From: Mangrovibacter yixingensis
GTDB lineage: Bacteria > Pseudomonadota > Gammaproteobacteria > Enterobacterales > Enterobacteriaceae
Reading direction: 5' to 3'
DNA: 64,000 bases
Assembly: GCF_020523985.1 (NCBI RefSeq)
Contig: NZ_JAIVKM010000006.1
Coordinates: 1 to 64,000, forward strand
Shown: in pieces, positions 1 to 12,516 of the stretch
Numbering within the stretch: the stretch's first letter is position 1
Layout: the number at the start of each line of letters is the position of its first letter
Notes under the pieces: model-generated
Database searches by the model: none
Seen by the model: only the letters and a program-made list of their open reading frames with translations
What the model was told of the DNA's origin: nothing
Position numbers and translations under genes: made by a program

Positions 1-562
<562 letters not shown>

Positions 563-575
563 TTAACCCTGAGGC

Positions 576-2699
<2,124 letters not shown>

Positions 2700-2788
2700 C
2701 TATATCCTGGGACGTTCAAGTTAAGTTACCCAGAGTGGGCGCAACAATTAAGTTATAGCGCCCACCTGGAACTAACACTAACGCGGGA

Positions 2789-3274
<486 letters not shown>

Positions 3275-3354
3275 TTAATTCAGGATTGTCCAAAACTCTA
3301 CGAGTTTAGTTTGACATTAAAATAAAACGTTTGGCCTTACTTAACGGAGATCCA

Positions 3355-3832
<478 letters not shown>

Positions 3833-3854
3833 GAATTATACAGTCACTATGTTA

Positions 3855-4142
3855 TTACCAGGCCATCTGATTCTTATGTTTCACTGCCAGTGTGACAAAA
3901 TCATTATAGCTAACCCTGCCAATACTGGTTGATATTTGACCAGAAATTCCGCGAGCCTGCACATCATCTTCCAGCACATAAAGTGAGGCAGAGCAAGCTC
4001 GTAGCTCAGAGAAAGCTGCGCTGCCTTCTATGGCTGCGTAGACTCCATCCTGCAACAACAGAAGAGCATCGCCCTCCCGAAGGTTGCGTTTTAGCAGTGA
4101 AAGGTCAATTTGGCTTGGTGAATGAAAGAGTGTATGCAGCAT
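3855..4142 (-). CDS. tusB: tRNA 2-thiouridine synthesis sulfurtransfer protein TusB
   Basis: TusB is one subunit of the heterohexameric TusBCD complex, which relays persulfide sulfur from IscS-TusA to TusE-MnmA for s2U34 of Lys, Glu and Gln tRNAs. The 95-residue protein (MLHTLFHSPSQIDL... KNQMAW) has the normal length of the DsrH/TusB family. It is the last gene of yheO-tusD-tusC-tusB, 6 bases after tusC, just upstream of the str operon as in E. coli. Confidence 0.94.
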   Translation of the reverse strand: MLHTLFHSPSQIDLSLLKRNLREGDALLLLQDGVYAAIEGSAAFSELRACSASLYVLEDDVQARGISGQISTSIGRVSYNDFVTLAVKHKNQMAW

Positions 4143-4148
4143 AATGTC

Positions 4149-4511
4149 TCAGAAAGTCAGCACAACATCGTACTGTTCAAGGTAGGTGCGTAATACATCA
4201 GCAGGCTCAATTGCAACAGGAAGTATAAACTCCGTACTCTGTAGTGTAAGCCCATGGGCCTTTAACGAATCACTGCACACCCAACAAGATGTAATGTCAT
4301 AGAGCGGTAACACCCTAAATGTTGAAATGTAGTCACGCGAATGAATGGCCTCTGGTTGTTGCCCTACCAGCAATTGCAGAACACCATCTCCGATAAAGAA
4401 CACGCCCGGGTCATCGCTGACTGCGGAAGTTGCCAAAAGAGCATCAAGCCCTTCTCGTCCGGCCGAAGAACCATGAGGTGGCTGAGTAAACACAAAAGCA
4501 ATACGCTTCAT
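4149..4511 (-). CDS. tusC: Sulfur relay protein TusC
   Basis: TusC is the DsrF-like subunit of the TusBCD sulfur relay complex for tRNA wobble thiolation. The 120-residue product begins [27 protein letters not shown], the typical N-terminus of the family, whose E. coli member has 119 residues. Its start overlaps the tusD stop by one base in a TGATG arrangement, which points to translational coupling and equal synthesis of the subunits. Confidence 0.94.
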   Translation of the reverse strand: MKRIAFVFTQPPHGSSAGREGLDALLATSAVSDDPGVFFIGDGVLQLLVGQQPEAIHSRDYISTFRVLPLYDITSCWVCSDSLKAHGLTLQSTEFILPVAIEPADVLRTYLEQYDVVLTF

Positions 4512-4897
4512 CAGAATTGCACCACGCGGTCACAGGTTAATGCCGCTTCAGCTAACGCCCCCAGGCCACTCAACTGAAAACCGTCGAGCAAATTATGGCA
4601 ACTCAGACCAAGACGAGCGGCCTCCGCCTCATCAACCACACCACGCCGTAATGCCGCGGCGACACAAATGTTCAGAGCTACGCCCTGTTGCACTGCCATT
4701 TTTTGCCAGGCCCGAACTAAATCAAATTCATCCGATGCAGGGGACACAAGTTGATTGCCATTCAGTACACCTTCCCGATAAAAAAAGACACTGTCCAGCT
4801 CATGACCGGAATCCAGTAGCGCATTAGCAAAACGCCAGGCTGTCGTTGCCTGCTGTGTTCCATAAGCAGGTCCAGTAACCATCAAAGCAAAACGCAT
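4511..4897 (-). CDS. tusD: Sulfur relay protein TusD (persulfide-carrying subunit)
   Basis: TusD is the DsrE-like subunit that carries the persulfide in TusBCD. The 128-residue protein keeps the catalytic cysteine at position 78 in the segment [12 protein letters not shown], which matches the essential Cys78 of the E. coli protein. The start overlaps the yheO stop (TAATG) and the stop overlaps the tusC start (TGATG), so yheO-tusD-tusC is a fully coupled run. Confidence 0.95.
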   Translation of the reverse strand: MRFALMVTGPAYGTQQATTAWRFANALLDSGHELDSVFFYREGVLNGNQLVSPASDEFDLVRAWQKMAVQQGVALNICVAAALRRGVVDEAEAARLGLSCHNLLDGFQLSGLGALAEAALTCDRVVQF

Positions 4898-5619
4898 TAC
4901 CTGTCCTGAATCTGGAAATCGCCACTTTTAAACTGGCGGATGTATAAATAGACGGTATGTTTAGAAATATTCAGGCGTTCTGCCACCTGATTAATGGCAT
5001 CTTTGATGTCAAAAATTCCTTTCTCATACAGATTAAGTACAATTTGCCGGTTCTTAGCATTGTTTGAGACAGAGCGATCCGCATTGACTTCTTCAATCGT
5101 AAACTCAAGGGTTTGCGTCACCAGGTCCTCAACAGAAGAAGCAAAATTGACCGACGACGATTCTTCTTGTGTCTCTGGCGGGACGAAAGTGCTCATTATC
5201 TGGGAAAATGGAACATCCAGATTCATGTTGATGCACAGCAACCCAATAACGCGATGTTCCCGATTACGAATCGCAATCGTGACCGATTTCATCAGCACGC
5301 CACTTTTTGCCCGAGTAAAGTAGCAACGCGAGACACTACTGTCTGCCCCCGTCATGTCGTGCAACATGCGTAATGCCAGATCAGTAATTGGCGAGCCGAT
5401 TTTTCGCCCTGTATGCTCACCATTAGCAATGCGCACCGCCGAACACTTTAGGTCCTGAAGGGAGTGCAGAACTATTTCACAATGGGAACCGATGAGCATT
5501 GCCAACCCGTCAACAACAGCCTCATATGACTTAAGGATATCAAGATCTGTCTGCTCAAAAGGACGTTGATCCAGCAAATCGAGTTCACTGGTTTCGTTGG
5601 TTAGAAGCGAGTTGGACAT
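4897..5619 (-). CDS. yheO: YheO-type PAS/helix-turn-helix transcriptional regulator
   Basis: A 240-residue DNA-binding protein of the YheO/DauR family. The N-terminal two thirds is a PAS-like sensing domain (about residues 25-150, including [13 protein letters not shown] and [20 protein letters not shown]). The C-terminus carries a helix-turn-helix with [20 protein letters not shown] near 205-230. Family members include DauR, a repressor of D-arginine catabolism, but the ligand of YheO is not established. It heads the tus operon through a one-base overlap. Confidence 0.92.
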   Translation of the reverse strand: MSNSLLTNETSELDLLDQRPFEQTDLDILKSYEAVVDGLAMLIGSHCEIVLHSLQDLKCSAVRIANGEHTGRKIGSPITDLALRMLHDMTGADSSVSRCYFTRAKSGVLMKSVTIAIRNREHRVIGLLCINMNLDVPFSQIMSTFVPPETQEESSSVNFASSVEDLVTQTLEFTIEEVNADRSVSNNAKNRQIVLNLYEKGIFDIKDAINQVAERLNISKHTVYLYIRQFKSGDFQIQDR

Positions 5620-5766
5620 GAAGAAATACCACCTTTTCCACGGAGTCTGTCGCGATGATGGTCATTATTATCGTAGGGCAGACTCATTCTTAATACATTG
5701 CGCAAGCCCATAAAGTAATACAGCGCAGCACGCCTGTGCCAGTTTTTATTATATCCTGGTTCCAAT

Positions 5767-5798
5767 GAAAAACCGCCGCCGGGATGGCGACGGTTTTA
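5767..5798 (-). terminator. Intrinsic terminator of fkpA
   Basis: Read leftward just after the fkpA stop, a G+C-rich stem (ACCGTCGCC with GGCGGCGGT, one mismatch) is followed by TTTTTC. It lies in the gap between fkpA and yheO and would stop transcription before yheO. Confidence 0.7.
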
Positions 5799-5801
5799 AT
5801 A

Positions 5802-6632
5802 TTACTTGCTTGCAGCGGCCTTGGAATCGTCTGCTTTCGCATCTGCTGCCTTATCATCATTCTTTGGCGCAGGCTTAATATCCAGCAGTTCTACGTCAAA
5901 TACCAGCGTAGAGTTTGCCGGGATCCCCGGAACGCCAGCTTTGCCGTATGCCAGGTCCGGCGGAATAACCAGTTTAATTTTACCGCCTTTCTTGATGTGC
6001 TTCAGGCCTTCGGTCCAACCCGGAATCACACCATCCAAACGGAAAGACAGCGGCTCACCACGGGTATAGGAGTTATCGAATTCTTTACCATCAATCAACG
6101 TACCTTTATAGTTGACCACAACGGTATCGCTATCTTTCGGCGCTTCACCAGTACCTGCTTTCTCAACCAGATACATCAGGCCAGACTTGGTGGTTTTCAC
6201 CCCTTTTTCTTTTGCGAAAGCAGTACGGTATGCCGTACCTTTGTCTTCATTTTCTTTCGCATCTTTTTCCATTTTTGCCTGAGCGGCAGTTTTCACGCGG
6301 GTTTCAAACCCTTTCAGAGTTTCTTCGATTTCCTGATCAGACAGTTTGCTCTTATCTGCGAAAGCATCCTGTACCCCAGCAATCAGTTGCGCTTTATCCA
6401 GCTTGATACCCAGTTTTTCCTGCTCTTTAAGGGAGTTATCCATGTAGCGGCCCAGGGATGCGCCCAGCGCATATGCTGCTTGCTGATCGTCATTTTTGAA
6501 TTTTGCAGCACTCTTGTCTGCTTTCGCCGCAGCTCCTTGTTCCGCAGCAGTCGTTGCAGCAGATACCAGAGGTGCATTCAGTGCCATCGCCATGGTGGTT
6601 GCCAGCAGCGTGGCTTTAAACAGTGATTTCAT
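5802..6632 (-). CDS. fkpA: Periplasmic FKBP-type peptidyl-prolyl isomerase and chaperone
   Basis: FkpA is a periplasmic chaperone and prolyl isomerase for envelope proteins. The 276-residue precursor has a signal peptide (MKSLFKATLLATTMAMALNAPLVSA, cleavage near residue 25), an N-terminal dimerisation region with charged helices (about 45-145) and an FKBP domain (about 150-255) with VVVNYKGTLIDGKEFDNSY and GVIPGWTEGLKHIKKGGK. A lysine/alanine-rich tail follows. E. coli FkpA has 270 residues. It is divergent from slyX. In E. coli it belongs to the sigma-E regulon, but I did not find a convincing sigma-E promoter here. Confidence 0.96.
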   Translation of the reverse strand: MKSLFKATLLATTMAMALNAPLVSAATTAAEQGAAAKADKSAAKFKNDDQQAAYALGASLGRYMDNSLKEQEKLGIKLDKAQLIAGVQDAFADKSKLSDQEIEETLKGFETRVKTAAQAKMEKDAKENEDKGTAYRTAFAKEKGVKTTKSGLMYLVEKAGTGEAPKDSDTVVVNYKGTLIDGKEFDNSYTRGEPLSFRLDGVIPGWTEGLKHIKKGGKIKLVIPPDLAYGKAGVPGIPANSTLVFDVELLDIKPAPKNDDKAADAKADDSKAAASK

Positions 6633-6867
6633 CCATTATCTCCGGGCAGGGCGTCACACCCCAAGGTTAAGAAATTAAACTAGCAGAGCGACGTACTATA
6701 ACGTTGGGAAAGAAAGCAGCACAATCTCTAACACGGTTATTGCGCCAAATTCTGACTTATTTTTGTGTAAATTCATGTCATGTCTGGCACAGGCGGCATT
6801 TGCGCCATAATTCAAGTACAATCCCCCGCATGTTGCCCCATACGGGCTCAAATTCCGGAAAAAGCAT

Positions 6868-7086
6868 ATGCATAACACAGAAACAGAAAAGCGCCTGGAG
6901 GAGTTAGAAAGCCGGCTGGCATTTCAGGAATTCACTATCGATGCTCTTAACCAGGCGGTTTCCAGCCATGAACTGGAACTTGCCAGGTTGCGTGAACAAA
7001 TTCGTTTACTGGTAGAAAAACTGAAGGCAAGCCAGCCATCAATGCTGGCATCACAGGCAGAAGAAACACCGCCGCCACACTATTAG
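6868..7086 (+). CDS. slyX: SlyX small coiled-coil protein
   Basis: A 72-residue protein of unknown function, [22 protein letters not shown].... Most of it is a heptad-rich helix (about residues 6-55), followed by a short tail ending in PPPHY. Both features are typical of SlyX. It is divergent from fkpA across 235 bases and convergent with slyD, the usual enterobacterial setting. No catalytic residues are apparent. Confidence 0.93.
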   Translation: MHNTETEKRLEELESRLAFQEFTIDALNQAVSSHELELARLREQIRLLVEKLKASQPSMLASQAEETPPPHY

Positions 7087-7109
7087 CAGAAGTCTCCGAA
7101 ACCAATATT

Positions 7110-7137
7110 AAAAAAGGGCGCCATTGCGCCCTTTTTT
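7110..7137. terminator. Bidirectional terminator between slyX and slyD
   Basis: An inverted repeat flanked by an A-run on the left and a T-run on the right (AAAAAAGGGCG ... CGCCCTTTTTT) lies midway between the convergent stops of slyX and slyD. It can act in both directions. Confidence 0.85.
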
Positions 7138-7150
7138 GCTGTTTAGCGGA

Positions 7151-7723
7151 TTAGTGGCAACCACACCCGCCGTTACCACAACCACCTTTGCCGTGTTCGT
7201 GGTCATGGCCATGACCACCGCAGCAACCTTCGTGATCATGGTCATGATGGTGATCATGTGCGCCATGAACGTGACCATGAGCAAGTTCTTCCGCTGTAGC
7301 TTCACGTACAGCAACAACTTCCACATTGAATTTCAGGTTCTGGCCAGCCAGCATATGGTTACCGTCAACCACCACGTGGTCATCTTCCACGCCAGTGATT
7401 TCAACCGGTACCGGGCCCTGATCGGTTTCAGCCAGGAAACGCATCCCAACTTCAAGCTCATCAACACCCATGAAAACATCTTTAGGTACACGTTGTACCA
7501 GGTTTTCATCATACTGACCGTAAGCGTCGTTTGCGCCAACGCTGACATCAAAGCGATCACCCACTTCATGGCCGTCCAGCGCATTTTCCAGGCCAGAGAT
7601 CAGCGACCCATGACCATGCAGATAGTCAAGCGGCGCGCTTACCGGAGACTCATCAACTAACACACCGTCTTCTGTACGTACCTGATAGGCCAGGCTGACC
7701 ACCAGGTCTTTTGCTACTTTCAT
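7151..7723 (-). CDS. slyD: FKBP-type peptidyl-prolyl isomerase and metallochaperone SlyD
   Basis: SlyD is a cytosolic prolyl isomerase and chaperone that also delivers nickel to [NiFe]-hydrogenase maturation. The 190-residue protein has the FKBP domain split by an insert-in-flap domain (MKVAKDLVVSLAYQVRTEDG... to about 150). It ends in a metal-binding tail very rich in His, Gly and Cys (HGHVHGAHDHHHDHDHEG, then GGCGCH). E. coli SlyD has 196 residues. In E. coli it is also the host factor for phiX174 lysis. It is convergent with slyX. Confidence 0.97.
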   Translation of the reverse strand: MKVAKDLVVSLAYQVRTEDGVLVDESPVSAPLDYLHGHGSLISGLENALDGHEVGDRFDVSVGANDAYGQYDENLVQRVPKDVFMGVDELEVGMRFLAETDQGPVPVEITGVEDDHVVVDGNHMLAGQNLKFNVEVVAVREATAEELAHGHVHGAHDHHHDHDHEGCCGGHGHDHEHGKGGCGNGGCGCH

Positions 7724-7817
7724 GATATCTCCTGAACGTGGGGAAAAAACTGGCGCGAATTGTAGCTGAAATTCACGCCGGTGTACCCAATAGCTTAAAG
7801 AAAGCTGACGCGTATCG

Positions 7818-8018
7818 CTAGTCCGGATGAAAAATCCCTATGACTTGCTCATGATTGCGTAATTGCTCGCGTACCTGTTTATCTGCTTCACGCATCTGGT
7901 GACCACATTTCACACAGGCAACAATATCAACATTATTTTCACGCCACATTGCCAATGAATCCTGTGCCTGGCACTGCGGGCAAATCGCACCCGCGATAAA
8001 ACGTTTACGTACCACCAT
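7818..8018 (-). CDS. yheV: YheV family putative metal-binding protein
   Basis: A 66-residue protein with two CxxC pairs, CPQC near residue 13 and CVKC near 37, spaced as in a zinc ribbon, and the conserved end EQVIGIFHPD. The ATG at 8018 was chosen over an upstream GTG because it gives the family length and lies behind an AAGG ribosome binding site. It follows kefB by 11 bases and is probably cotranscribed with kefGB. Its function is not known. Confidence 0.92.
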   Translation of the reverse strand: MVVRKRFIAGAICPQCQAQDSLAMWRENNVDIVACVKCGHQMREADKQVREQLRNHEQVIGIFHPD

Positions 8019-8029
8019 CACTCACCTTG

Positions 8030-9838
8030 TTATTCAAATTCGTCCCAACCATCCAGCTGATGACGTTCTCGTTGTAATTCACGCTGAAAAATTTCTTCCA
8101 GTTCCCTACGCGCTTCTTTCACGCGCGAGATTTGCGCAGTATCGGTATGCACTGGCATCAGCTCTCGTAACATACGCATATCCAGGCGACGAAAATGTAA
8201 TTGCGCTCGCAAAGCCTGGTGGGGATGCATTCCCAGGGAGACCAACGCTTTTCTCCCCAACTCCAGCGCACTGGAAAATGTTTCACGAGAAAATTGCGTG
8301 ACTCCAGCCTGTAACAGTTCATGGGCCTCAACCCGGCCCCTGGCCCTCGCCAGGATTGCTAAATGTGGGAAATGTTTCTGGCACAGGTGTACGATTTTCA
8401 TCGTGTCTTCGGGCTCATTACAGGTAATAACTATAGACTGTGCGTTTTCAGCCCCCGCCGCCCGTAACAAGTCAGCATCCGTCGCGTCGCCGTAATACAC
8501 TTTATAATCATATTTCCGCATGATATTAACAGCGCTGATATCACGTTCCAGAACAGTGATACGCATCTTATTGGCCATCAATAAGCGGCCAATCACCTGC
8601 CCAAACCGCCCAAAACCAACAATAATGACCTGGGGATGGTCATCTTCAACCCAGGGGCGTTCATCATTGTCAGTAACGGGTTGGTTAAAACGGTGTACCA
8701 ACACACTATCAATAACCCGCATGAGCAAAGGTGTTGTCATCATGGAAAGCGTTACAGTCACCAGCAACAAAGCCAACTGATTACCGGCAAAAAGATGCTG
8801 TGCCGATGCCGCGGAAAACAACACAAAAGCGAACTCGCCTCCCTGGCTTAAAACCCCTGCAAACTGAGCCCTCTCGGAAGAACGCAATCCTCTCCAGTGA
8901 GCCAGCACATACAGCACCGCCATTTTTATACTGACCAGCAGTGCAACACTGACTAATATCCATAACCAGTGGGTATAAAGCACGCCAAGGTTAAGTACCA
9001 TGCCTACTGAAATGAAAAACAGCCCTAAAAGCAATCCCTTGAAGGGCTCAATAGCGCTTTCGAGTTCATGACGGTATTCACTTTCCGCCAGCAATATTCC
9101 GGCAATAAAGGTGCCCAGCGCCATAGAAGCCCCGAGTAAATCCATAAACAACGCAGCACCAAGAACAAGTAACAACGCCGCAGCAGTAAACACTTCGCGA
9201 ACACCTGATGCCGCAATAATGCGAAAAACGGGGCGGAGTAAATAACGTCCTCCCACCAGCATGCCAGCAAACGCCACCACTTTAATGCCGAACTTGAACC
9301 AGTCAGGCGCCTGCCCTTCACCGCCTGCCAGTAAAGGAACCAGCGCCAGAGCCGGAATAACAGCCATATCCTGGAAGAGCAACACCGAAAAACCCAGTTG
9401 CCCCCCTTCGCTGCGTTTCATGCCTTTTTCGCGCATCAACTGCAATGCCATTGCTGTTGATGACATAGCGAGCCCTATGCCGCCAATAATCGCGGCAGGC
9501 AAAGAAAAGTGGCTCACCATTAACAAACCGCCAAGGATGACTGCGCTAATCACTACCTGCAAAGTTCCGACACCAAAAATGGAGCGCCGTAACCGCCAGA
9601 GTTGTGCCGGGTTTAATTCTAGCCCGACTAAAAACATCAGGAAAACCACACCCAGTTCGGAGAAGTGCAATATCTCATCGACATCGCTAATCATCCCCAG
9701 CCCCCAAGGGCCAATAGTAATTCCGGCTAATAAATACCCCAGTACAGCACCAATACCTAACCGAGCTGCCAGTAGCACAGCAACAACTGCAGCCAGAAGG
9801 AACACAACACCAGCAACAAGGAGATCGGGTTGATGCAT
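8030..9838 (-). CDS. kefB: Glutathione-gated potassium efflux antiporter KefB
   Basis: KefB is an inner-membrane K+/H+ antiporter kept closed by glutathione and opened by glutathione adducts; the resulting acidification protects against electrophiles such as methylglyoxal. The start at 9838 ([15 protein letters not shown]) gives 602 residues, one more than in E. coli. About 380 residues form the CPA2 antiporter domain with repeated hydrophobic helices. A soluble RCK/KTN domain begins near [22 protein letters not shown], a Rossmann glycine motif. The start overlaps the kefG stop (TGATG), as expected for an ancillary-subunit pair. Confidence 0.96.
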   Translation of the reverse strand: MHQPDLLVAGVVFLLAAVVAVLLAARLGIGAVLGYLLAGITIGPWGLGMISDVDEILHFSELGVVFLMFLVGLELNPAQLWRLRRSIFGVGTLQVVISAVILGGLLMVSHFSLPAAIIGGIGLAMSSTAMALQLMREKGMKRSEGGQLGFSVLLFQDMAVIPALALVPLLAGGEGQAPDWFKFGIKVVAFAGMLVGGRYLLRPVFRIIAASGVREVFTAAALLLVLGAALFMDLLGASMALGTFIAGILLAESEYRHELESAIEPFKGLLLGLFFISVGMVLNLGVLYTHWLWILVSVALLVSIKMAVLYVLAHWRGLRSSERAQFAGVLSQGGEFAFVLFSAASAQHLFAGNQLALLLVTVTLSMMTTPLLMRVIDSVLVHRFNQPVTDNDERPWVEDDHPQVIIVGFGRFGQVIGRLLMANKMRITVLERDISAVNIMRKYDYKVYYGDATDADLLRAAGAENAQSIVITCNEPEDTMKIVHLCQKHFPHLAILARARGRVEAHELLQAGVTQFSRETFSSALELGRKALVSLGMHPHQALRAQLHFRRLDMRMLRELMPVHTDTAQISRVKEARRELEEIFQRELQRERHQLDGWDEFE

Positions 9839-10392
9839 CAAATTCCTCCCTGGTGAAATGGCGATGACAGCCACTCAACATACGCCCGAGCATGGCTGGC
9901 CAGCTCGTCAGCAGGTAAGCGGCGTGCCCAATAAATGATAAAAGGGTTTAACCAGTGCATTCGGCATAATGCAGCTGTCAGTTCAAAGGGGCGTAATATC
10001 TCACTCAAAGGGTAACGGTTCAGTCCATCGTACTGGAACGCCCCTTCAGGCTCACCGGTGGTAATCACACTGCGCCAGTATTTCCCCACCAAAGCATTTC
10101 CTCCTTGCCCACTGGCAAACCCCCGGCTTAACACACGGTCCAGCCACTCTTTGAGTAGGGCTGGGCAGCTATAAGTGTACAAAGGATGCTGGAAGACAAT
10201 GATGTCATGCTCCCGTAAAAGGGCCTGTTCATGCTGGATATCAATAAAAAAATCAGGATAGTGAGCATAAAGATCATGAACAGTAACATTGGGCAGTTGA
10301 AAAACACCCTCCAGCAGGACCCGATTAGCCACTGAACTGTTAAATTCAGGGTGGGCATACAACAGCAAAACCTTGGGTGGCTGCGACATCAT
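9838..10392 (-). CDS. kefG: KefB ancillary NAD(P)H oxidoreductase KefG
   Basis: KefG is a flavodoxin-fold quinone-reductase-like protein needed for full activity of KefB. The start at 10392 ([18 protein letters not shown]) gives 184 residues, the E. coli length, and follows GGAGGG by four bases; the frame is open 14 codons further. Family motifs include [27 protein letters not shown] and [12 protein letters not shown]. It is translationally coupled to kefB and divergent from yheS. Confidence 0.95.
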   Translation of the reverse strand: MMSQPPKVLLLYAHPEFNSSVANRVLLEGVFQLPNVTVHDLYAHYPDFFIDIQHEQALLREHDIIVFQHPLYTYSCPALLKEWLDRVLSRGFASGQGGNALVGKYWRSVITTGEPEGAFQYDGLNRYPLSEILRPFELTAALCRMHWLNPFIIYWARRLPADELASHARAYVEWLSSPFHQGGI

Positions 10393-10513
10393 TACCCTCC
10401 GGGGATCGTTTTGAATGCTGTTTTGGGCTAACATGCAGCGCGGTTGGCCAAATACCGGCCCAGGTTACCTGATTATAATGACAAATTAACATAGTCTAAA
10501 CATACGGCGCGCT

Positions 10514-12433
10514 ATGATTGTTTTCTCTTCACTACAAATTCGTCGCGGCACCCGCGTGCTGCTCGACAATGCTACCGCTACTATCAACCCCGGGCAGAAA
10601 GTCGGGCTTGTTGGAAAAAATGGTTGCGGGAAATCCACGCTGTTATCACTGTTGAAAAGTGAAATAAGTGCCGATGCAGGTAGCGTGACCTGGCCTGGTA
10701 ACTGGGCGATGGCCTGGGTTAATCAGGAAACACCAGCACTCCTGGAACCGGCTATTGAGTATGTGATTGATGGCGACCGTGAGTACCGCCAGCTTGAGGA
10801 GGCGTTAAAACACGCCAATGAAGCTGATGATGGGCATGCCATTGCCACTGTACACGGGAAACTGGATGCCATTGATGCCTGGACAATCCGTGCTCGCGCA
10901 GCAAGCTTATTGCATGGTCTGGGCTTTACCAATGAACAACTCGAACTGCCAGTCAGCGATTTTTCTGGCGGCTGGCGTATGCGCCTGAACCTGGCTCAGG
11001 CACTGATTTGCCGCTCAGATTTACTGCTGCTTGATGAACCTACCAACCACCTGGACCTGGAAGCAGTTGTCTGGCTGGAGCGTTGGCTAAAAAGCTATAC
11101 CGGCACACTAATTCTTATTTCCCATGACCGGGATTTTCTCGACCCGGTTGTTGATAAAATCCTGCATATTGAACAGCAAGCACTATTTGAATATACCGGT
11201 AACTATTCCTCATTTGAGGTGCAGCGCGCCACCCGTCTGGCTCAGCAACAAGCACAATATGAAAGCCAGCAACTGCGCGTAGCACATCTGCAAAGCTACA
11301 TTGAGCGTTTTCGCGCTAAAGCTACCAAAGCAAAACAGGCCCAAAGCCGAATCAAAATGCTGGAGCGCATGGAATTAATTGCGCCCGCGCATGTTGATAA
11401 CCCGTTCCATTTTGAGTTCCGTGAACCGGAAAGCCTGCCAACACCATTGCTCAAAATGGAGCATGTGAGCGCAGGTTATGGCGACAAAACAATTCTGCGG
11501 TCGATCAAACTCAACCTGGTTCCGGGCTCCCGGATTGGTTTACTGGGCCGTAATGGCGCAGGGAAATCAACACTCATTAAACTGCTTGCTGGCGACCTGG
11601 AACCGCAACAAGGTGAAATTGGCCTGGCGAAGGGCATCAAACTCGGTTATTTCGCCCAGCACCAACTTGAATACTTGCGTGCAGACGAATCTCCACTGCA
11701 ACACCTGGCGCGCATGGCTCCCGGAGTGCTTGAACAACCACTGCGTGATTACCTGGGCGGTTTTGGTTTTCAGGGCGATAAGGTTAATGAGCCAACATTA
11801 CGTTTTTCTGGCGGAGAAAAAGCGCGGTTAGTGCTCGCGTTGATTGTCTGGCAGCGCCCTAACCTGTTACTGCTTGATGAACCCACCAACCACCTGGATT
11901 TGGACATGCGCCAGGCGCTGACTGAGGCCTTGATTGACTTTGAAGGCGCACTGGTTGTTGTCTCCCATGACCGCCACTTATTGCGCACTACCACTGATGA
12001 CTTGTATCTGGTACACGATGGTAGCGTTGAGCCATTTGATGGGGACCTGGATGATTACCAGCAATGGTCTCTGGATCAACACAAGCAGGAAAGGCAAGAA
12101 AACAACCTGAAAGAAACGGTTAAAGATAACCAGAACAGTGCCCAGGCGCGTAAAGATCAGAAACGGCGTGAAGCAGAACTCCGTGCTCAAACCCAACCTT
12201 TACGTAAGACACTCGAACGGCTGGAAAAAGAGATGGAAAAACTCAACAGCAAACTGAGTGACCTGGAAACCCGGCTTTCAGATACCGCTATCTATGATAT
12301 TAGCCGTAAAGCGGACCTCACTGACTGCCTGCAACAACAGGCACAAGCGAAAGCCGCACTGGAAGAGAGTGAAATGGCCTGGCTGGATACGCAGGAACAA
12401 CTCGAAAATATGTTGTCTGGTAGCCAGGAGTAA
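10514..12433 (+). CDS. yheS: ABC-F family ATPase YheS
   Basis: A soluble ABC-F protein with two ATPase domains and no membrane segments. Members bind the ribosomal E site and modulate translation; for YheS relief of nascent-chain stalling has been proposed. The 639-residue protein shows Walker A GKNGCGKST (near residue 35) and GRNGAGKST (near 345), and signatures FSGGWRMRLNLA and FSGGEKARLVLA. LLLDEPTNHLDL occurs in both domains. A charged linker lies between the domains and a long Lys/Glu/Gln coiled coil at the C-terminus (about 525-630). E. coli YheS has 637 residues. Confidence 0.96.
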   Translation: MIVFSSLQIRRGTRVLLDNATATINPGQKVGLVGKNGCGKSTLLSLLKSEISADAGSVTWPGNWAMAWVNQETPALLEPAIEYVIDGDREYRQLEEALKHANEADDGHAIATVHGKLDAIDAWTIRARAASLLHGLGFTNEQLELPVSDFSGGWRMRLNLAQALICRSDLLLLDEPTNHLDLEAVVWLERWLKSYTGTLILISHDRDFLDPVVDKILHIEQQALFEYTGNYSSFEVQRATRLAQQQAQYESQQLRVAHLQSYIERFRAKATKAKQAQSRIKMLERMELIAPAHVDNPFHFEFREPESLPTPLLKMEHVSAGYGDKTILRSIKLNLVPGSRIGLLGRNGAGKSTLIKLLAGDLEPQQGEIGLAKGIKLGYFAQHQLEYLRADESPLQHLARMAPGVLEQPLRDYLGGFGFQGDKVNEPTLRFSGGEKARLVLALIVWQRPNLLLLDEPTNHLDLDMRQALTEALIDFEGALVVVSHDRHLLRTTTDDLYLVHDGSVEPFDGDLDDYQQWSLDQHKQERQENNLKETVKDNQNSAQARKDQKRREAELRAQTQPLRKTLERLEKEMEKLNSKLSDLETRLSDTAIYDISRKADLTDCLQQQAQAKAALEESEMAWLDTQEQLENMLSGSQE

Positions 12434-12435
12434 CC

Positions 12436-12471
12436 AAAAAAATGTGCACATGAGGGTAACCTCATGTGCAC
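12436..12471 (-). terminator. Strong intrinsic terminator of the nadV operon
   Basis: A perfect 12-bp stem (GTGCACATGAGG pairing with CCTCATGTGCAC) encloses a 4-base loop. Read leftward it is followed at once by seven T. It sits 45 bases after the nadV stop and three bases from the end of yheS, so leftward transcription would stop just before entering yheS antisense. There is no T-run on the rightward side, so it should not terminate yheS efficiently. Confidence 0.88.
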
Positions 12472-12516
12472 TGTACTCAGGAACGCGCGGGTGATGGCCT
12501 TGTATTCACCACTGCC

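Noticed and set aside
5784-6626. 280-codon open frame antisense to fkpA
   Set aside because: It covers almost exactly fkpA, has no recognisable domain and its composition follows from the Lys/Ala-rich FkpA sequence.
6633-6867. Sigma-E promoter for fkpA
   Set aside because: Known for E. coli fkpA, but no acceptable GGAACTT plus TCTGA pair was found in the divergent region.
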